NCBI RefSeq assembly: GCF_900110835.1
Contig: NZ_FOJG01000001.1
Span: forward strand, 3,751,499 to 3,815,498
Length of the DNA stretch: 64,000 nt
Direction: 5' to 3'
Origin: Chitinophaga arvensicola
GTDB lineage: Bacteria > Bacteroidota > Bacteroidia > Chitinophagales > Chitinophagaceae
Below are positions 50,907-60,625 of this stretch, in pieces. The notes below the pieces were generated by a model that ran no database searches, had not been told where the DNA came from, and was given only the letters and a program-made list of their open reading frames with translations. A program made the translations under genes and the position numbers. How positions within the stretch are numbered: position 1 is the stretch's first letter; each line of letters starts with the position of its first letter.

Positions 50907-53900
50907 TTAAAGGGAAAGTTTTATACCGCCGGTGATCATCCGGAGTGGTGGTAGCGTCAGGCCGCCCTGTGATTCCGGATCCAATCCGACGTAGGAGGTA
51001 AATGTCATCAGGTTCTGCCCCTGTACATAGAAGCGGATATCCTGTATGCTTATTTTGTTGAGAATTTTTTGTGGAATGGCATAAGAAAGCATTACATTTT
51101 TTAGTCGTATAAAGGAGGCATCTACCACGATTGCATCGCTTTCGCTTCGGTAGCTGCTGGCCTGTGCCGTTTCGTTTGTTCCGGATGATATCTTCTGATA
51201 TTCAGCATGGTCGCCCTTTGAACGCCATACTTTATCTACGATGTCGGTAGGGAAATTTTTGTTGTTGACACCGGGGCCACTGGCGATATTGGAGCTATAG
51301 TCATACGCATTCTGTTTTACATACTGGATGAAAATATCCAGCTGGAATCCCTTGTAGCTGAAACTATTTTGTATACCGCCAAAATATTGCTGCGTAATCG
51401 TTTTGTATTTTATGTAATCACTGCGGTCGATGTTGTTATCATTGTTTACATCTCTTACGGTGTAAACGCCTGTCTGGGGATCAACACCTGTATACTCCAG
51501 CAGTTTTCTTCCAAGTATGGATTGCCCGATAACATAGGAGAAGTTATCGGAACTTGCTTCCAGTGCCGGATATTTTAAGAGTTTGTTACGGGGAACGCTG
51601 ATATTTGCGCCGATTCTCCAATTCAGGGAGCGGGTATGGATTGCCTCTACATGAAGGTCTGCCTCCATGCCGGTATTTTGTACCAATGCCGGGAGATTGT
51701 ATTGTACGGAACTGAATCCTGTAGTGGTGGGAAGCGAGTAACCTACCAGCTGATTGCTGCTTCTGTTCCGGTAGAAATCGATGTTGAATAATATTTGATC
51801 TTTCAGAAATCCTGTTTCAAGGCCTACTTCAATTTTTCGCACCTGTTCCCATCCGAAATCTGAGTTGGGAATACGGGTAGGTGCCAGCCCGATTAATCCC
51901 TGATAGGAGTCATAGGTGTTTGAATAGGTACTCAGGTATTGATAATTCCCGATCTGGTCATTTCCTGTAGTACCATAACTGGCTCTTATTTTTCCGAAAC
52001 TAAGGAATGGAAGGTTGCCTTTTATCCAGTTTTCATCAGAAAAGATCCATGCGGCCCCTATTGCCCCGAAATTGCCAAACTGTTTGCCAGGTCCGAACCG
52101 GCTGCTGCCATCTCTTCTGGTGGTAAGATTAAGCACGTATTTTTCCTTCCACTCGTAATTGATCCTGCCAAAAATGGCGTTGTATTTATAGGTGGCATAA
52201 TCAACTCCCATTATGCGGATATTTTTGGCAGCAGCGATATTCGTAATGGCAGCATCACTGGTAAAGTCGTTGGCATAAGTGCCCATCGAGTTGGAGTTGT
52301 TTTGCTGAAAGGTAGCGCCGAGTAGCACTGTTAATGTACCTGCTGCTATCTTTTTTATATAGTTTAACTGGGGTTCAATCAGCCAGCCGCTGGAATTCGT
52401 ACCGCCGTAGTAATTTTCTCTTTTTGCAGAATTGTCAATGGTGGTGGGAGGGAAAGCGGTGATGGGCGTTTGGATGGTCTGATCGGTCTGCAGCCGGTTG
52501 TATCCGAAACTTGATTTGGCAGTCAGGCCGGGAAGAAGCAGATAACTCAGTTCCACATTACCGATCAGGTTTTCTGAAATAGCCTGTGCTTTCTTTTTGG
52601 TATTTCCTAATGGGTTAACAAATGTTTTTGCCCAGTTCAGATTGCCCAGGGAATCATAGATGGGGGGCGCATCGGGAGCAAGTGTAATAAGGCTGGTGAA
52701 GTCAATCTGGGGTAAAATACTTTTGTCGTTCAGGTAGCTGGCCGTGATATCTGCGTGAAATCTTTCATTGGTTGACCGGTGTGTAACATTGAATAATACA
52801 GATGCTTTCCTGTCGTTATAATTTCCGGGGAAAACGGTAGACTGGTTGCTGTAACCTCCCCGGAGAGCGAATTGTGTATTGCCACTTCCACCGGAGATAC
52901 CAGCTTGCACATTCGTGAATGTTGCGGTGCCTCCGATCAGGCTCTTTTGCCAGTCGGTGTAGCTCGTGGAGTCCCAGGTACCGTTCACATCATAGTCGCG
53001 GGCACTGGGTTTTTTCCCATCATTGATAAATCCTTCCTTGCGCATTTTCAGGTATTGGGGCGTATTCAGCAAAGAGAGTTTGTTGGCTACTTTTCCACCG
53101 CCATAGGAGGCATTGACGTCCAGCCGTGTTTTTCCCGGTTTACCTTTTTTAGTGGTAATCAGAATTACACCATTGGCGCCCCTGGAACCGTAAATAGCAG
53201 TTGCATCTGCATCTTTCAGTACATCTATCCGCTCTATGTCGGAAGGATTCAGAAAATTAAACGGACTTAAACCACTGCCCTGGGAAGTTGGGCTACCTAC
53301 AGCGCCTCCGCCGATGAAGGTGCTGGTAGAGCTGGTCGGAGAATAGGGTACCCCGTCTACTATATAAAACGGATCATTTCCATTGGAAATGCTGTTCTGG
53401 CCTCTCAGCCTGACAACTGAGGCGGCGCCCGGAATGCCCGAATTCTGCGCAATATACAATCCAGGTACTCTCCCCTGCAACGCCAGCAGCGGATCCGTCA
53501 CCGGCTGGCTCTCTATCACGTCCGCCTTCACAGTACTCACGGCACCAGTATTAAACCGCTTCGTCGTCGTTCCATATCCGATCACCACCGTTTCATCCAG
53601 GCTGCCAATTTTCTTCTTCAACACTACATCCAGACTACGTCTGCCGCCTGGCACCATTTCACTCGCTTCATAACTGGTAAAACTTACACGGATAACTGCA
53701 TTATGAGGAATCCCTGCCAGTGTAAATCTTCCTTCTGCATCGGCAACTGCGCCGGCGCTGGTGCCTTTTACCAGGATAGTGGCGCCCACCAGTGGCTGCC
53801 CTTCTTCATCGGTCACACGACCCCTTAATAAGTACACATTAAGTGAGTCTTTAGAGGGCGAAGATTCCTTCCTGGCTTCCTTTCTCAGGTAAATCCCGTC

Positions 53901-54191
53901 GTCTATCATCCGCCAGGAAATGCCCTTGGCTGAGAATAATTGCCCAAGAACCTGGTTGAGCGGCGCTTCGTTGTAATTGACATTCACCTTCTCATTGATA
54001 TTCACTTCATTTTCACTGTAATTGAAGCGTTTATTCGTTTGGTGCTCAATATTTTTCAGCACACTGGACAGGGAAGCGTTACCTGCCAGCAAGGTAATAC
54101 GCTGATCATTACTGTCCTGAGCCTGTGCATATACACAAAAGCGCAACAGCATCAGTAGTAGCAGTAGTCGGTTTCTTAGCAGTTTTTTCAT
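50907..54191 (-). CDS. SusC/RagA family TonB-linked transporter with STN domain
   Basis: The 1094-residue protein has a signal peptide ending 'CVYAQAQ', an STN domain at about 35-105 ('SLSSVLKNIEHQTNKRFNYSENEV'), a carboxypeptidase-like beta-sandwich at about 125-195 ('GRVTDEEGQPLVGATILVKGTSAG'), a TonB box and plug ('ETVVIGYGTTTKR', 'LLALQGRVPGLYIAQNSG', 'YGSRGANGVILITTKKGKPG') and a full barrel. The STN domain implies signalling to the FecR protein encoded divergently at 55014. It heads an operon with SusD and two redox genes and faces the lanthipeptide synthetase/peptide genes. Confidence 0.95.
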   Translation of the reverse strand: MKKLLRNRLLLLLMLLRFCVYAQAQDSNDQRITLLAGNASLSSVLKNIEHQTNKRFNYSENEVNINEKVNVNYNEAPLNQVLGQLFSAKGISWRMIDDGIYLRKEARKESSPSKDSLNVYLLRGRVTDEEGQPLVGATILVKGTSAGAVADAEGRFTLAGIPHNAVIRVSFTSYEASEMVPGGRRSLDVVLKKKIGSLDETVVIGYGTTTKRFNTGAVSTVKADVIESQPVTDPLLALQGRVPGLYIAQNSGIPGAASVVRLRGQNSISNGNDPFYIVDGVPYSPTSSTSTFIGGGAVGSPTSQGSGLSPFNFLNPSDIERIDVLKDADATAIYGSRGANGVILITTKKGKPGKTRLDVNASYGGGKVANKLSLLNTPQYLKMRKEGFINDGKKPSARDYDVNGTWDSTSYTDWQKSLIGGTATFTNVQAGISGGSGNTQFALRGGYSNQSTVFPGNYNDRKASVLFNVTHRSTNERFHADITASYLNDKSILPQIDFTSLITLAPDAPPIYDSLGNLNWAKTFVNPLGNTKKKAQAISENLIGNVELSYLLLPGLTAKSSFGYNRLQTDQTIQTPITAFPPTTIDNSAKRENYYGGTNSSGWLIEPQLNYIKKIAAGTLTVLLGATFQQNNSNSMGTYANDFTSDAAITNIAAAKNIRIMGVDYATYKYNAIFGRINYEWKEKYVLNLTTRRDGSSRFGPGKQFGNFGAIGAAWIFSDENWIKGNLPFLSFGKIRASYGTTGNDQIGNYQYLSTYSNTYDSYQGLIGLAPTRIPNSDFGWEQVRKIEVGLETGFLKDQILFNIDFYRNRSSNQLVGYSLPTTTGFSSVQYNLPALVQNTGMEADLHVEAIHTRSLNWRIGANISVPRNKLLKYPALEASSDNFSYVIGQSILGRKLLEYTGVDPQTGVYTVRDVNNDNNIDRSDYIKYKTITQQYFGGIQNSFSYKGFQLDIFIQYVKQNAYDYSSNIASGPGVNNKNFPTDIVDKVWRSKGDHAEYQKISSGTNETAQASSYRSESDAIVVDASFIRLKNVMLSYAIPQKILNKISIQDIRFYVQGQNLMTFTSYVGLDPESQGGLTLPPLRMITGGIKLSL

Positions 54192-54411
54192 AAGTACCTT
54201 TTTGAAGAATGTTTTTGCTGAGAATAATTATTCTGAGGGAAAAATTTCACATGACATGCTCTAAAAAGGAACCGTTTAAACAATGAAGTACTATGACTAC
54301 CTGTGTTAATTGAATATGAACAAAACGCAAAACCGTTTTTCGTTAACTTCTGATTTACAGTTGAGGGGGGAATATTTGTTTGCTTGCAGGCCGTATTTAA
54401 CCATCATCCGT

Positions 54412-54948
54412 ATGTGTGAATTAAGCGACAATACCTTATTTGAATTGGTGAAAACCGGCGATAAAGCCGCTTTCTCCACCCTGATGCTCCGTTACCAGCC
54501 GCTGCTCTTTATGGTGGCCTGTCAGAAATTGTCCTGTGAGGAGGAAGCCAGAGACGCCGTTCAGGAGGTATTTATCTGGCTGTGGATGAAGAAGGGAAGC
54601 GTATCGCTGCAATCCTCCCTGCGCAATTACCTGTGCGGCGCAGTCCGGAATTATTGCCTCAATGTACTCCGGTCAGAAAAGATCAGCCGTAAAAGAAAGC
54701 GGCAATATGCATATATCAGGGAGATATTCGCCACTCCGGCAGAACTGGAGAACAAGGAACTGAGTTTAAGTCTGCGCCATGCTATTAATAATATTGCACC
54801 TGCCAGCAGGGCCGCCTTTGAAATGCAATACCTGGAAGGATTCAGTCAGAAAGAAATTGCCGCCAGGAGAGGGGTAGGACTCCAAACCGTAAAGAACCAG
54901 GTATTGTCTGCATTGAAAGAACTCCGCAATAGCCTCAAGCAGGGTTAA
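54412..54948 (+). CDS. ECF RNA polymerase sigma-70 factor
   Basis: The start is set at ATG 54412, giving 178 residues; a TTG-started longer frame adds 34 residues without family character. Region 2 is 'FSTLMLRYQPLLFMVACQKLSCEEEARDAVQEVFIWLWMKKG' and region 4 is 'IAPASRAAFEMQYLEGFSQKEIAARRGVGLQTVKNQVLSALKELR'. It is divergent from the STN-containing SusC gene and precedes the FecR gene by 65 bp, so it is the probable activator of the SusCD/redox operon. Confidence 0.93.
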   Translation: MCELSDNTLFELVKTGDKAAFSTLMLRYQPLLFMVACQKLSCEEEARDAVQEVFIWLWMKKGSVSLQSSLRNYLCGAVRNYCLNVLRSEKISRKRKRQYAYIREIFATPAELENKELSLSLRHAINNIAPASRAAFEMQYLEGFSQKEIAARRGVGLQTVKNQVLSALKELRNSLKQG

Positions 54949-55013
54949 TTAATAATTTATTAATCACAATAGTACCAGATCATGGTTTTAGTTCCTTATG
55001 GATAGCGTTTACT

Positions 55014-56135
55014 ATGAAAACTGATAAAGAATATCTAACCCAATTGGTGCTTTTTGAGATTTCCGGGAAGATCGGGGCGGAAGAAGAAGCCGAACTACAC
55101 AGGATCATCGGAGAAGATCCCGAGGCGCATGGTCTCTATCTGCAATTACATAATATCTATGATGAATCCCTCCTGGAAGATATCTCCGGGGAATGGGGGC
55201 CACAGGAAGTCTGGAAAGCGATCCGGCGAAAGCAACAGCAGCGTATGGTTACCCGGAGCATGGCCACAGTGTCGGTGCTCCTGCTGGGATGCATGGCTTT
55301 TCTTTTTTTTAGATATGACCGCGTTTCCACACCTCCTGTGGCAGATAATCAGCATATAAAATTACAGCTCTCCGGCGGACAAATCATTGATCTCAGCCAC
55401 CAGCAGGGAGCGGTGAGCACGGGCGGTATTACGTTACATAATCAACAGCATTCGTTACACTTTACCGCCGGGGCGGGCGAAACACAGTTTGCCACACTGA
55501 CCGTACCCGCCGGAAAGGATTACACAGTTTATTTACCGGATGGCTCGGAAGTACAGCTGAATGCGGCTACGCAGTTGCTTTTTCCACTCACTTTCCCTGC
55601 GCATAGGCGGGAAATTACCATCCACGGAGAAGCCTATCTCAAGATTGCACCAGCAGCTGATCAGCCTTTTATTGTACATCTCCCGGGTACCAGCGTACAG
55701 GTATTGGGCACCGAGTTTAACGTAAACAGCTACGACAGCGCCCAGATCAGCGTCGCACTGGTGAAAGGCGCGGTGAAAATGATGACCGATAAAGATACCC
55801 TGGCCCTGAAGCCCGGTTTTGAGTCTGTATTAACAACAGGCAAACAACTGCAAATGCATCCTTTCGAAGCAAAGGACGTCCTGGCCTGGCGCAGTGGTAT
55901 TCATTTATTTCACCAGGCCGATGCGGCAGAAGTGGCCGACCTCATTCACCGCTTTTATGGGGTGAACGTGAAACTGGATATACCTGCCAGCCATACCGCT
56001 ACTTTTACCGGCTCCATGAACCGGCATCAACCGGTAACACACTTTCTGGATGGCCTGCAATACGCACATTACCTGGATTACTATTTTGCAAAAGATAGTA
56101 TCCTGCATTTAACTTCCTGGACGGGAAACCGGTGA
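55014..56135 (+). CDS. FecR-family anti-sigma factor
   Basis: The 373-residue protein has a sigma-binding N-terminus with a conserved 'WKAIRRK' region, a membrane helix at about 81-100 ('MATVSVLLLGCMAFLFFRY'), and the periplasmic FecR domain: 'LTVPAGKDYTVYLPDGSEVQLNAATQLLFP', 'GEAYLKIAPAADQPFIVHLPGTSVQVLGTEFNVNSY'. A C-terminal DUF4974-like segment follows ('DAAEVADLIHRFYGVNVKLDIPA'). It should transmit occupancy of the divergent STN-SusC receptor to the sigma factor. Its 3' end overlaps the convergent membrane protein gene by 27 bp. Confidence 0.95.
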   Translation: MKTDKEYLTQLVLFEISGKIGAEEEAELHRIIGEDPEAHGLYLQLHNIYDESLLEDISGEWGPQEVWKAIRRKQQQRMVTRSMATVSVLLLGCMAFLFFRYDRVSTPPVADNQHIKLQLSGGQIIDLSHQQGAVSTGGITLHNQQHSLHFTAGAGETQFATLTVPAGKDYTVYLPDGSEVQLNAATQLLFPLTFPAHRREITIHGEAYLKIAPAADQPFIVHLPGTSVQVLGTEFNVNSYDSAQISVALVKGAVKMMTDKDTLALKPGFESVLTTGKQLQMHPFEAKDVLAWRSGIHLFHQADAAEVADLIHRFYGVNVKLDIPASHTATFTGSMNRHQPVTHFLDGLQYAHYLDYYFAKDSILHLTSWTGNR

Positions 56136-57575
56136 CGATGTATTCATTTTATCCGTCATCAGCAGTACAAAAGAAAAGCAGAGCAGCATCGGGAATACCT
56201 GGTACCGGAATACAATCGGCGAAGCGAGGATACTGAACGCCGCGTTTACAATCAGCAGGGTAGTAATGATGATTAACGCATACTTAAAAACAGGATCAGC
56301 TTTCCTGCCATGTGCCGAACGTATCCATAATACCAGGGTCCAGCAGAAGAAAAAGTTGAGCGAAAGAAAGATCGCCGGAAATAATAACAGGATAATACCC
56401 TGTGCATCCCAGGAAATGGCTGTTACCTTATTGCCCGGATAGTGAAACCACTTGACAGCCATACCGGATACCCTGTCTTCACCAAGATTATATACTTCCA
56501 GTTTTTCAAGCGGAGGCAGAAAGTAATTGATGGTATTGGGCAACAGGAAATACCGGGCGAATGCAATGGGATGTTCCAGCATCAGAAACTTACCATAACT
56601 CCCGTATATGGGCGCTACGGCTCCCCAGGAATAAATACCATTGGTGCTGTCTTTTTCGGGATTTATATGTGTCGCCACATATTGCTTTAGCGGCGCTTTT
56701 GAATATTTGATATAGAAAGCGCCATCTCTGGGAGAAATACTTTTTCCCTCCTCTGGGATATTCCGGAAATAGGTTTGTACCACCTGGTCAAATTCCCGGC
56801 ATTCCGCAGGTGGCTGCCCTTTGACGGTTATATACGGATACATATACAACGCATTGTTGGCCAGTTGCCAGCCACCAAAAATAGAAAACTGCGGCGTACC
56901 GGTCATTACATCTGCTACCTTGCGCGTGTGTTGTACAAACAGGAAAATAAACAGCAGCGGAAGCAGGATCCCGGTAACTTTCCAGATCCATTGCTGCCGC
57001 GAAAGTAATAACACAAAGGCGGTAATAAACGGGTAATACATGGCATTATACCGCAGGGTAAACAAGGCTATTATCAGGAACGCATGTATGAAAATCTGAT
57101 ACCAGCGGGGCTGATGAAGCATCCATAACAACTGGATCACCCATAGTAAACTGAGTGCCAGGAACAACGCGTCACTGGAAATGTAATTACTCAGGTACAA
57201 CATCAGCGGATTAAAAAAGAAACAACCGAAAATGATATACCGGATTCGTTTCGACGGTGCATAAAAATACAGCAACGTGAAAAAGAAATATAACGTAATA
57301 GTTTGCAGAAAGAGATACTGAAACACCACTAATGTTGTATCCGAAGTGGTTTCCTGGCGGAAGAACCAAAGAAATTTCGAATACCCGACCGGCCAGATAT
57401 TCACATCGGTGCCGGTAGCCGCCGCATAAATATAACTGTAGGAATCCGAAAAGAAATCGGCATAAGGATAAAGCAGTTTGAAAATAATAATCTGTAAAAT
57501 CGCTGCCACTGCAGCAATAAGCAGGTAGCTGCGGTTATCTTTCGATAACACAAAGGAGGGAAAAGTAGCTGACAT
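56109..57575 (-). CDS. Multi-pass membrane protein, probable GT-C-type glycosyltransferase
   Basis: The start is set at ATG 57575 (488 residues). At least ten hydrophobic helices are spread over the protein, with a loop near residue 40 containing 'YPYADFFSDSYSYIYAA', an acidic first loop of the sort found in GT-C (PMT/GT39-like) enzymes. A large periplasmic part lies at about 220-340 ('ECREFDQVVQTYFRNIPEEGKSISPRDGAFYIKYSKAP'). GT-C proteins transfer sugars from lipid-phosphate donors. No specific family or substrate is recognised; a plain transporter cannot be excluded. Its 3' end overlaps the convergent FecR gene. Confidence 0.6.
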   Translation of the reverse strand: MSATFPSFVLSKDNRSYLLIAAVAAILQIIIFKLLYPYADFFSDSYSYIYAAATGTDVNIWPVGYSKFLWFFRQETTSDTTLVVFQYLFLQTITLYFFFTLLYFYAPSKRIRYIIFGCFFFNPLMLYLSNYISSDALFLALSLLWVIQLLWMLHQPRWYQIFIHAFLIIALFTLRYNAMYYPFITAFVLLLSRQQWIWKVTGILLPLLFIFLFVQHTRKVADVMTGTPQFSIFGGWQLANNALYMYPYITVKGQPPAECREFDQVVQTYFRNIPEEGKSISPRDGAFYIKYSKAPLKQYVATHINPEKDSTNGIYSWGAVAPIYGSYGKFLMLEHPIAFARYFLLPNTINYFLPPLEKLEVYNLGEDRVSGMAVKWFHYPGNKVTAISWDAQGIILLLFPAIFLSLNFFFCWTLVLWIRSAHGRKADPVFKYALIIITTLLIVNAAFSILASPIVFRYQVFPMLLCFSFVLLMTDKMNTSSPVSRPGS

Positions 57576-57676
57576 AGTCGTAAGGGTTATGAAATAATTT
57601 ACCATACCTTCTTCAACTATATTTATCCATTTTAGCAAAACACCTATTGATAATAATAACTTAATATAACCTCTTC

Positions 57677-58711
57677 ATGAAAGCCATTATTTTACTGTTG
57701 TTACTCAGCACTACACTCGCTGCACAATCGACCTGGCCTGTTGCGAAGGCCAATCAATGGTACCAGGATCAGCCCTGGATGACCGGTGCCAACTTCATTC
57801 CCTCCACTGCAGTCAACCAGCTGGAAATGTGGCAGCCGGATACTTTTGATCCGGTAACTATTCAACGGGAACTGGGATATGCTTCTACTATCGGTTTCAA
57901 CCTGATGCGGGTATACCTGCATCATACGGCCTGGCAGGAAGACGCCACCGGGTTTAAAGACCGGATCCGGCAATACCTCACTATCGCTGATCAATTTCAC
58001 ATAAAAACCATGTTTGTGTTTTTTGACGACTGCTGGAGAGATGAATATCATCCCGGTCCGCAACCGGCGCCCAAACCAGGCGTACATAACAGCGGCTGGC
58101 TGAAAGATCCCGGCAGCGCTATCGACACTCATCCTGCATTAATGGATACACTGGAATGGTATGTAAAGGATATCCTCAGCACCTTTAAACAGGACGAGCG
58201 CATCAGCATGTGGGATCTCTACAATGAACCCGGGCACTTTGGTCATGGTGATAAAAGCTGGCCTCTGCTGAAAAATGTAGTTGCCTGGGCCAGGGCAGTG
58301 CAACCCGCGCAACCCATCACCATCGGTATCTGGAATAAAGACTTTACTGCTTTCAACCAGTTTCAGCTGGAAAATTCCGATATCATCACCTTTCATAACT
58401 ACCGGGATACCACTTCGCTGATTGCAGCTATTGATAGCCTGTTGCCCTATAAACGTCCGCTGATCTGTACCGAATACATGAAGCGCCCGAACAATAGCAC
58501 CTTTGCCACCCACCTGCCCATTTTCAAGCGCAACGGCGTCGGCGCTATCAATTGGGGATTAGTAGCGGGTAAAACACAAACCAATTTCCCCCAGGGAAAT
58601 AAAGGAGGAGAACCCGAACCCGCTTTGTGGTACCACGACATTTTCCGGGCAGATGGCGCTCCTTTTGATCCGGAAGAGATCCGGTTCATCCGGGAAATGA
58701 ATCAACGTTAA
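57677..58711 (+). CDS. Secreted GH5-like glycoside hydrolase
   Basis: The 344-residue protein has a signal peptide ('MKAIILLLLLSTTLAAQ'). A TIM barrel shows 'LGYASTIGFNLMRVYLHHTAWQED', 'HIKTMFVFFDDCWRDE', the acid/base Glu184 in 'WDLYNEPGHF', 'DIITFHNYRDTTSL' and the probable nucleophile Glu266 in 'PLICTEYMKRP', followed by 'GAINWGLVAGKTQTNFPQG'. The layout is that of clan GH-A enzymes (GH5 or close), active on beta-linked polysaccharides such as mannan or glucan. It appears monocistronic. Confidence 0.88.
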   Translation: MKAIILLLLLSTTLAAQSTWPVAKANQWYQDQPWMTGANFIPSTAVNQLEMWQPDTFDPVTIQRELGYASTIGFNLMRVYLHHTAWQEDATGFKDRIRQYLTIADQFHIKTMFVFFDDCWRDEYHPGPQPAPKPGVHNSGWLKDPGSAIDTHPALMDTLEWYVKDILSTFKQDERISMWDLYNEPGHFGHGDKSWPLLKNVVAWARAVQPAQPITIGIWNKDFTAFNQFQLENSDIITFHNYRDTTSLIAAIDSLLPYKRPLICTEYMKRPNNSTFATHLPIFKRNGVGAINWGLVAGKTQTNFPQGNKGGEPEPALWYHDIFRADGAPFDPEEIRFIREMNQR

Positions 58712-58861
58712 ACAATGCGCCCCGCGCAGGTTTTCCCGATCCCGAAAATTAAATTCCCATTTTCGTAAACAGTGGCACCGTATAGCCGTTACTTTTGTAT
58801 CCTGTTACTATCCGATGTTACCCTATTTGCATTTTGGCAGTGGTTATATTATTTTCAGGAC

Positions 58862-59458
58862 ATGGAGCAAACTGGCAACGAGGAATGGCAATCTTTCAAA
58901 ACAGGCGACCGGCGAGGTTTTCAATGGCTATACGATAGCTATTGTCCGCACCTGGAAAATTACGCCCGTCGTTTTAGTAATGATACCGCATTACTGGAAG
59001 AATGCATCCAGGACCTGTTTGTGAAGTTGTGGCTGAACCGTGAAACGCTGGGCAATCCGGCTTCTGTAAAACACTATCTCTTTAAATCTTTCCGGCACCT
59101 CCTGTATAATAAACTGGCCGGAAAACGGAAAATACTCCCTATCGGTGATCATCATGATTTTGAACACTTCGATCTCTCCGTGCCTGCTTTTGAAGGAAAG
59201 GAAGAACTGAGTGAAAAGATGCAGCAAATGCTGCGCAAACTCACGCCCCGGCAACAGGAGGCTATTTTCCTGTTTTATGTGGAAGATATGAGTTACCAGG
59301 AAATAGCCGATGTATTAAATATGCAGGTAGGTGGCGCGTATAAACTCATCTACCGCGCACTGGACAACCTGAAAGCCAACGCTGAAATGTACCTGCTTAC
59401 ACTATTGATTACCTCTTTGCGGCTGCTGCCATCTACCACCATACCCGTGGCAGTGTAG
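58862..59458 (+). CDS. ECF RNA polymerase sigma-70 factor
   Basis: The start is set at ATG 58862, giving 198 residues; an extended frame is hydrophobic and atypical. Region 2 is 'FQWLYDSYCPHLENYARRFSNDTALLEECIQDLFVKLWLNRE' and region 4 is 'LTPRQQEAIFLFYVEDMSYQEIADVLNMQVGGAYKLIYRALDNLK'. The FecR gene follows 159 bp downstream on the same strand and then the TonB receptor, forming a third cell-surface signalling set in the window. Confidence 0.94.
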   Translation: MEQTGNEEWQSFKTGDRRGFQWLYDSYCPHLENYARRFSNDTALLEECIQDLFVKLWLNRETLGNPASVKHYLFKSFRHLLYNKLAGKRKILPIGDHHDFEHFDLSVPAFEGKEELSEKMQQMLRKLTPRQQEAIFLFYVEDMSYQEIADVLNMQVGGAYKLIYRALDNLKANAEMYLLTLLITSLRLLPSTTIPVAV

Positions 59459-59617
59459 CCTTTTTAATTCATCTGTTCATTCCCCCCATCTCATCCTGCT
59501 TTGCGGGACCAATCTCCGTTTGCTGTAGCGCGGAAAAAAATATTTTTCCCGGCATGGGATAAAACGGGCATGTCCCAACTGTATATCTGTTAAAATCAAA
59601 AACCGACTGTAGCAGCT

Positions 59618-60625
59618 ATGGCCGACAAAGACTATCAGGAGTATGAATTAGCCGATTTTCTGGCAGATGCCGATTTCAAACGCTGGATCGTTGGCGTACC
59701 CATAGATCCTTTGCTGGAAGCACATTGGCAACAGGTTGTGCTTCGCTTTCCGCAAAAAGCAACAACGATAGCGGAGGCCAGAACGATGGCTGCCGCACTC
59801 CGTCAATTACCGGTATTAAGCAACCCGGCAAGCCAGGCGCGGATGTGGGAGCAGATTGCTGCCCGTACCGCAGATACGGGTCCTTTAACAGTACGTCCTG
59901 TGAAGTGGTTCCGCTTTGCAGGAAGGTATGCCGCCGCCATATTGGTGCTGGCTGGTGCGGTATTGGGTGCCGATTATTATGTACACCGGCAATCCGTTTT
60001 TTTACTCACCGGCAATGGACAAGATACCGTTTTTCATTTGCCGGATGGTTCCCGCATTATGCTGGGACCTAATTCCAGCCTCAGCTACCGCCATGCCGCC
60101 ACCCGCGAAATCTGGTTGAGTGGCGAAGCTTATTTTGACGTAGCACCCGCACCGCAACATCGCTTTATGGTGCATGTAGGCGATTCTATCGAAGTACAGG
60201 TACTCGGTACGGCCTTCCTGGTAAAGAACCGCAGGGGCAACACCAGCATCTCGCTCGACAAAGGACTGGTACAGGTACAGGTGAAAGGAGCACCGCTTCA
60301 CCGCCTGCAACCCGGTGAAACCCTGCTGGCAGATACCCGGCAGCATACCATTATTAAAACGGAAACGGCGCCACAGGAAACCCGCCACTGGCAGGAACGG
60401 GTGCTGGTACTGAAAGAAACACCGGTTCGCGACATCATTACCATGATCGCAGATAACTATCACCGGCAACTCATTATCACCGACACCACTTTATTAAATA
60501 AAAAAGTAGACGGCGTATTACCCGCCAACAATGAACAACAAGCCCTGCATGCACTGTCCAGCATCCTGGACGCCGACATTTTCATCCAGGAACATACCAT
60601 TCAACTTAAAGCCAGGAATAAATAA
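59618..60625 (+). CDS. FecR-family anti-sigma factor
   Basis: The 335-residue protein has an N-terminal sigma-binding region ('LADFLADADFKRWIVG'), a membrane helix at about 104-122 ('FAGRYAAAILVLAGAVLGADYYV'), and a FecR domain ('FHLPDGSRIMLGPNSSLSYRHAATREIWLSGEAYFDVAP', 'IEVQVLGTAFLVKN'). A DUF4974-like C-terminal segment follows ('ETPVRDIITMIADNYHRQLIITD'). Its stop codon directly abuts the start of the STN-containing receptor gene, so the two are co-transcribed and probably translationally coupled. Confidence 0.95.
   Translation: MADKDYQEYELADFLADADFKRWIVGVPIDPLLEAHWQQVVLRFPQKATTIAEARTMAAALRQLPVLSNPASQARMWEQIAARTADTGPLTVRPVKWFRFAGRYAAAILVLAGAVLGADYYVHRQSVFLLTGNGQDTVFHLPDGSRIMLGPNSSLSYRHAATREIWLSGEAYFDVAPAPQHRFMVHVGDSIEVQVLGTAFLVKNRRGNTSISLDKGLVQVQVKGAPLHRLQPGETLLADTRQHTIIKTETAPQETRHWQERVLVLKETPVRDIITMIADNYHRQLIITDTTLLNKKVDGVLPANNEQQALHALSSILDADIFIQEHTIQLKARNK

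Noticed and set aside
54310..54411. TTG-started N-terminal extension of the second ECF sigma factor
   Set aside because: The extra 34 residues do not resemble sigma region 2 and the ATG at 54412 gives a normal family length.
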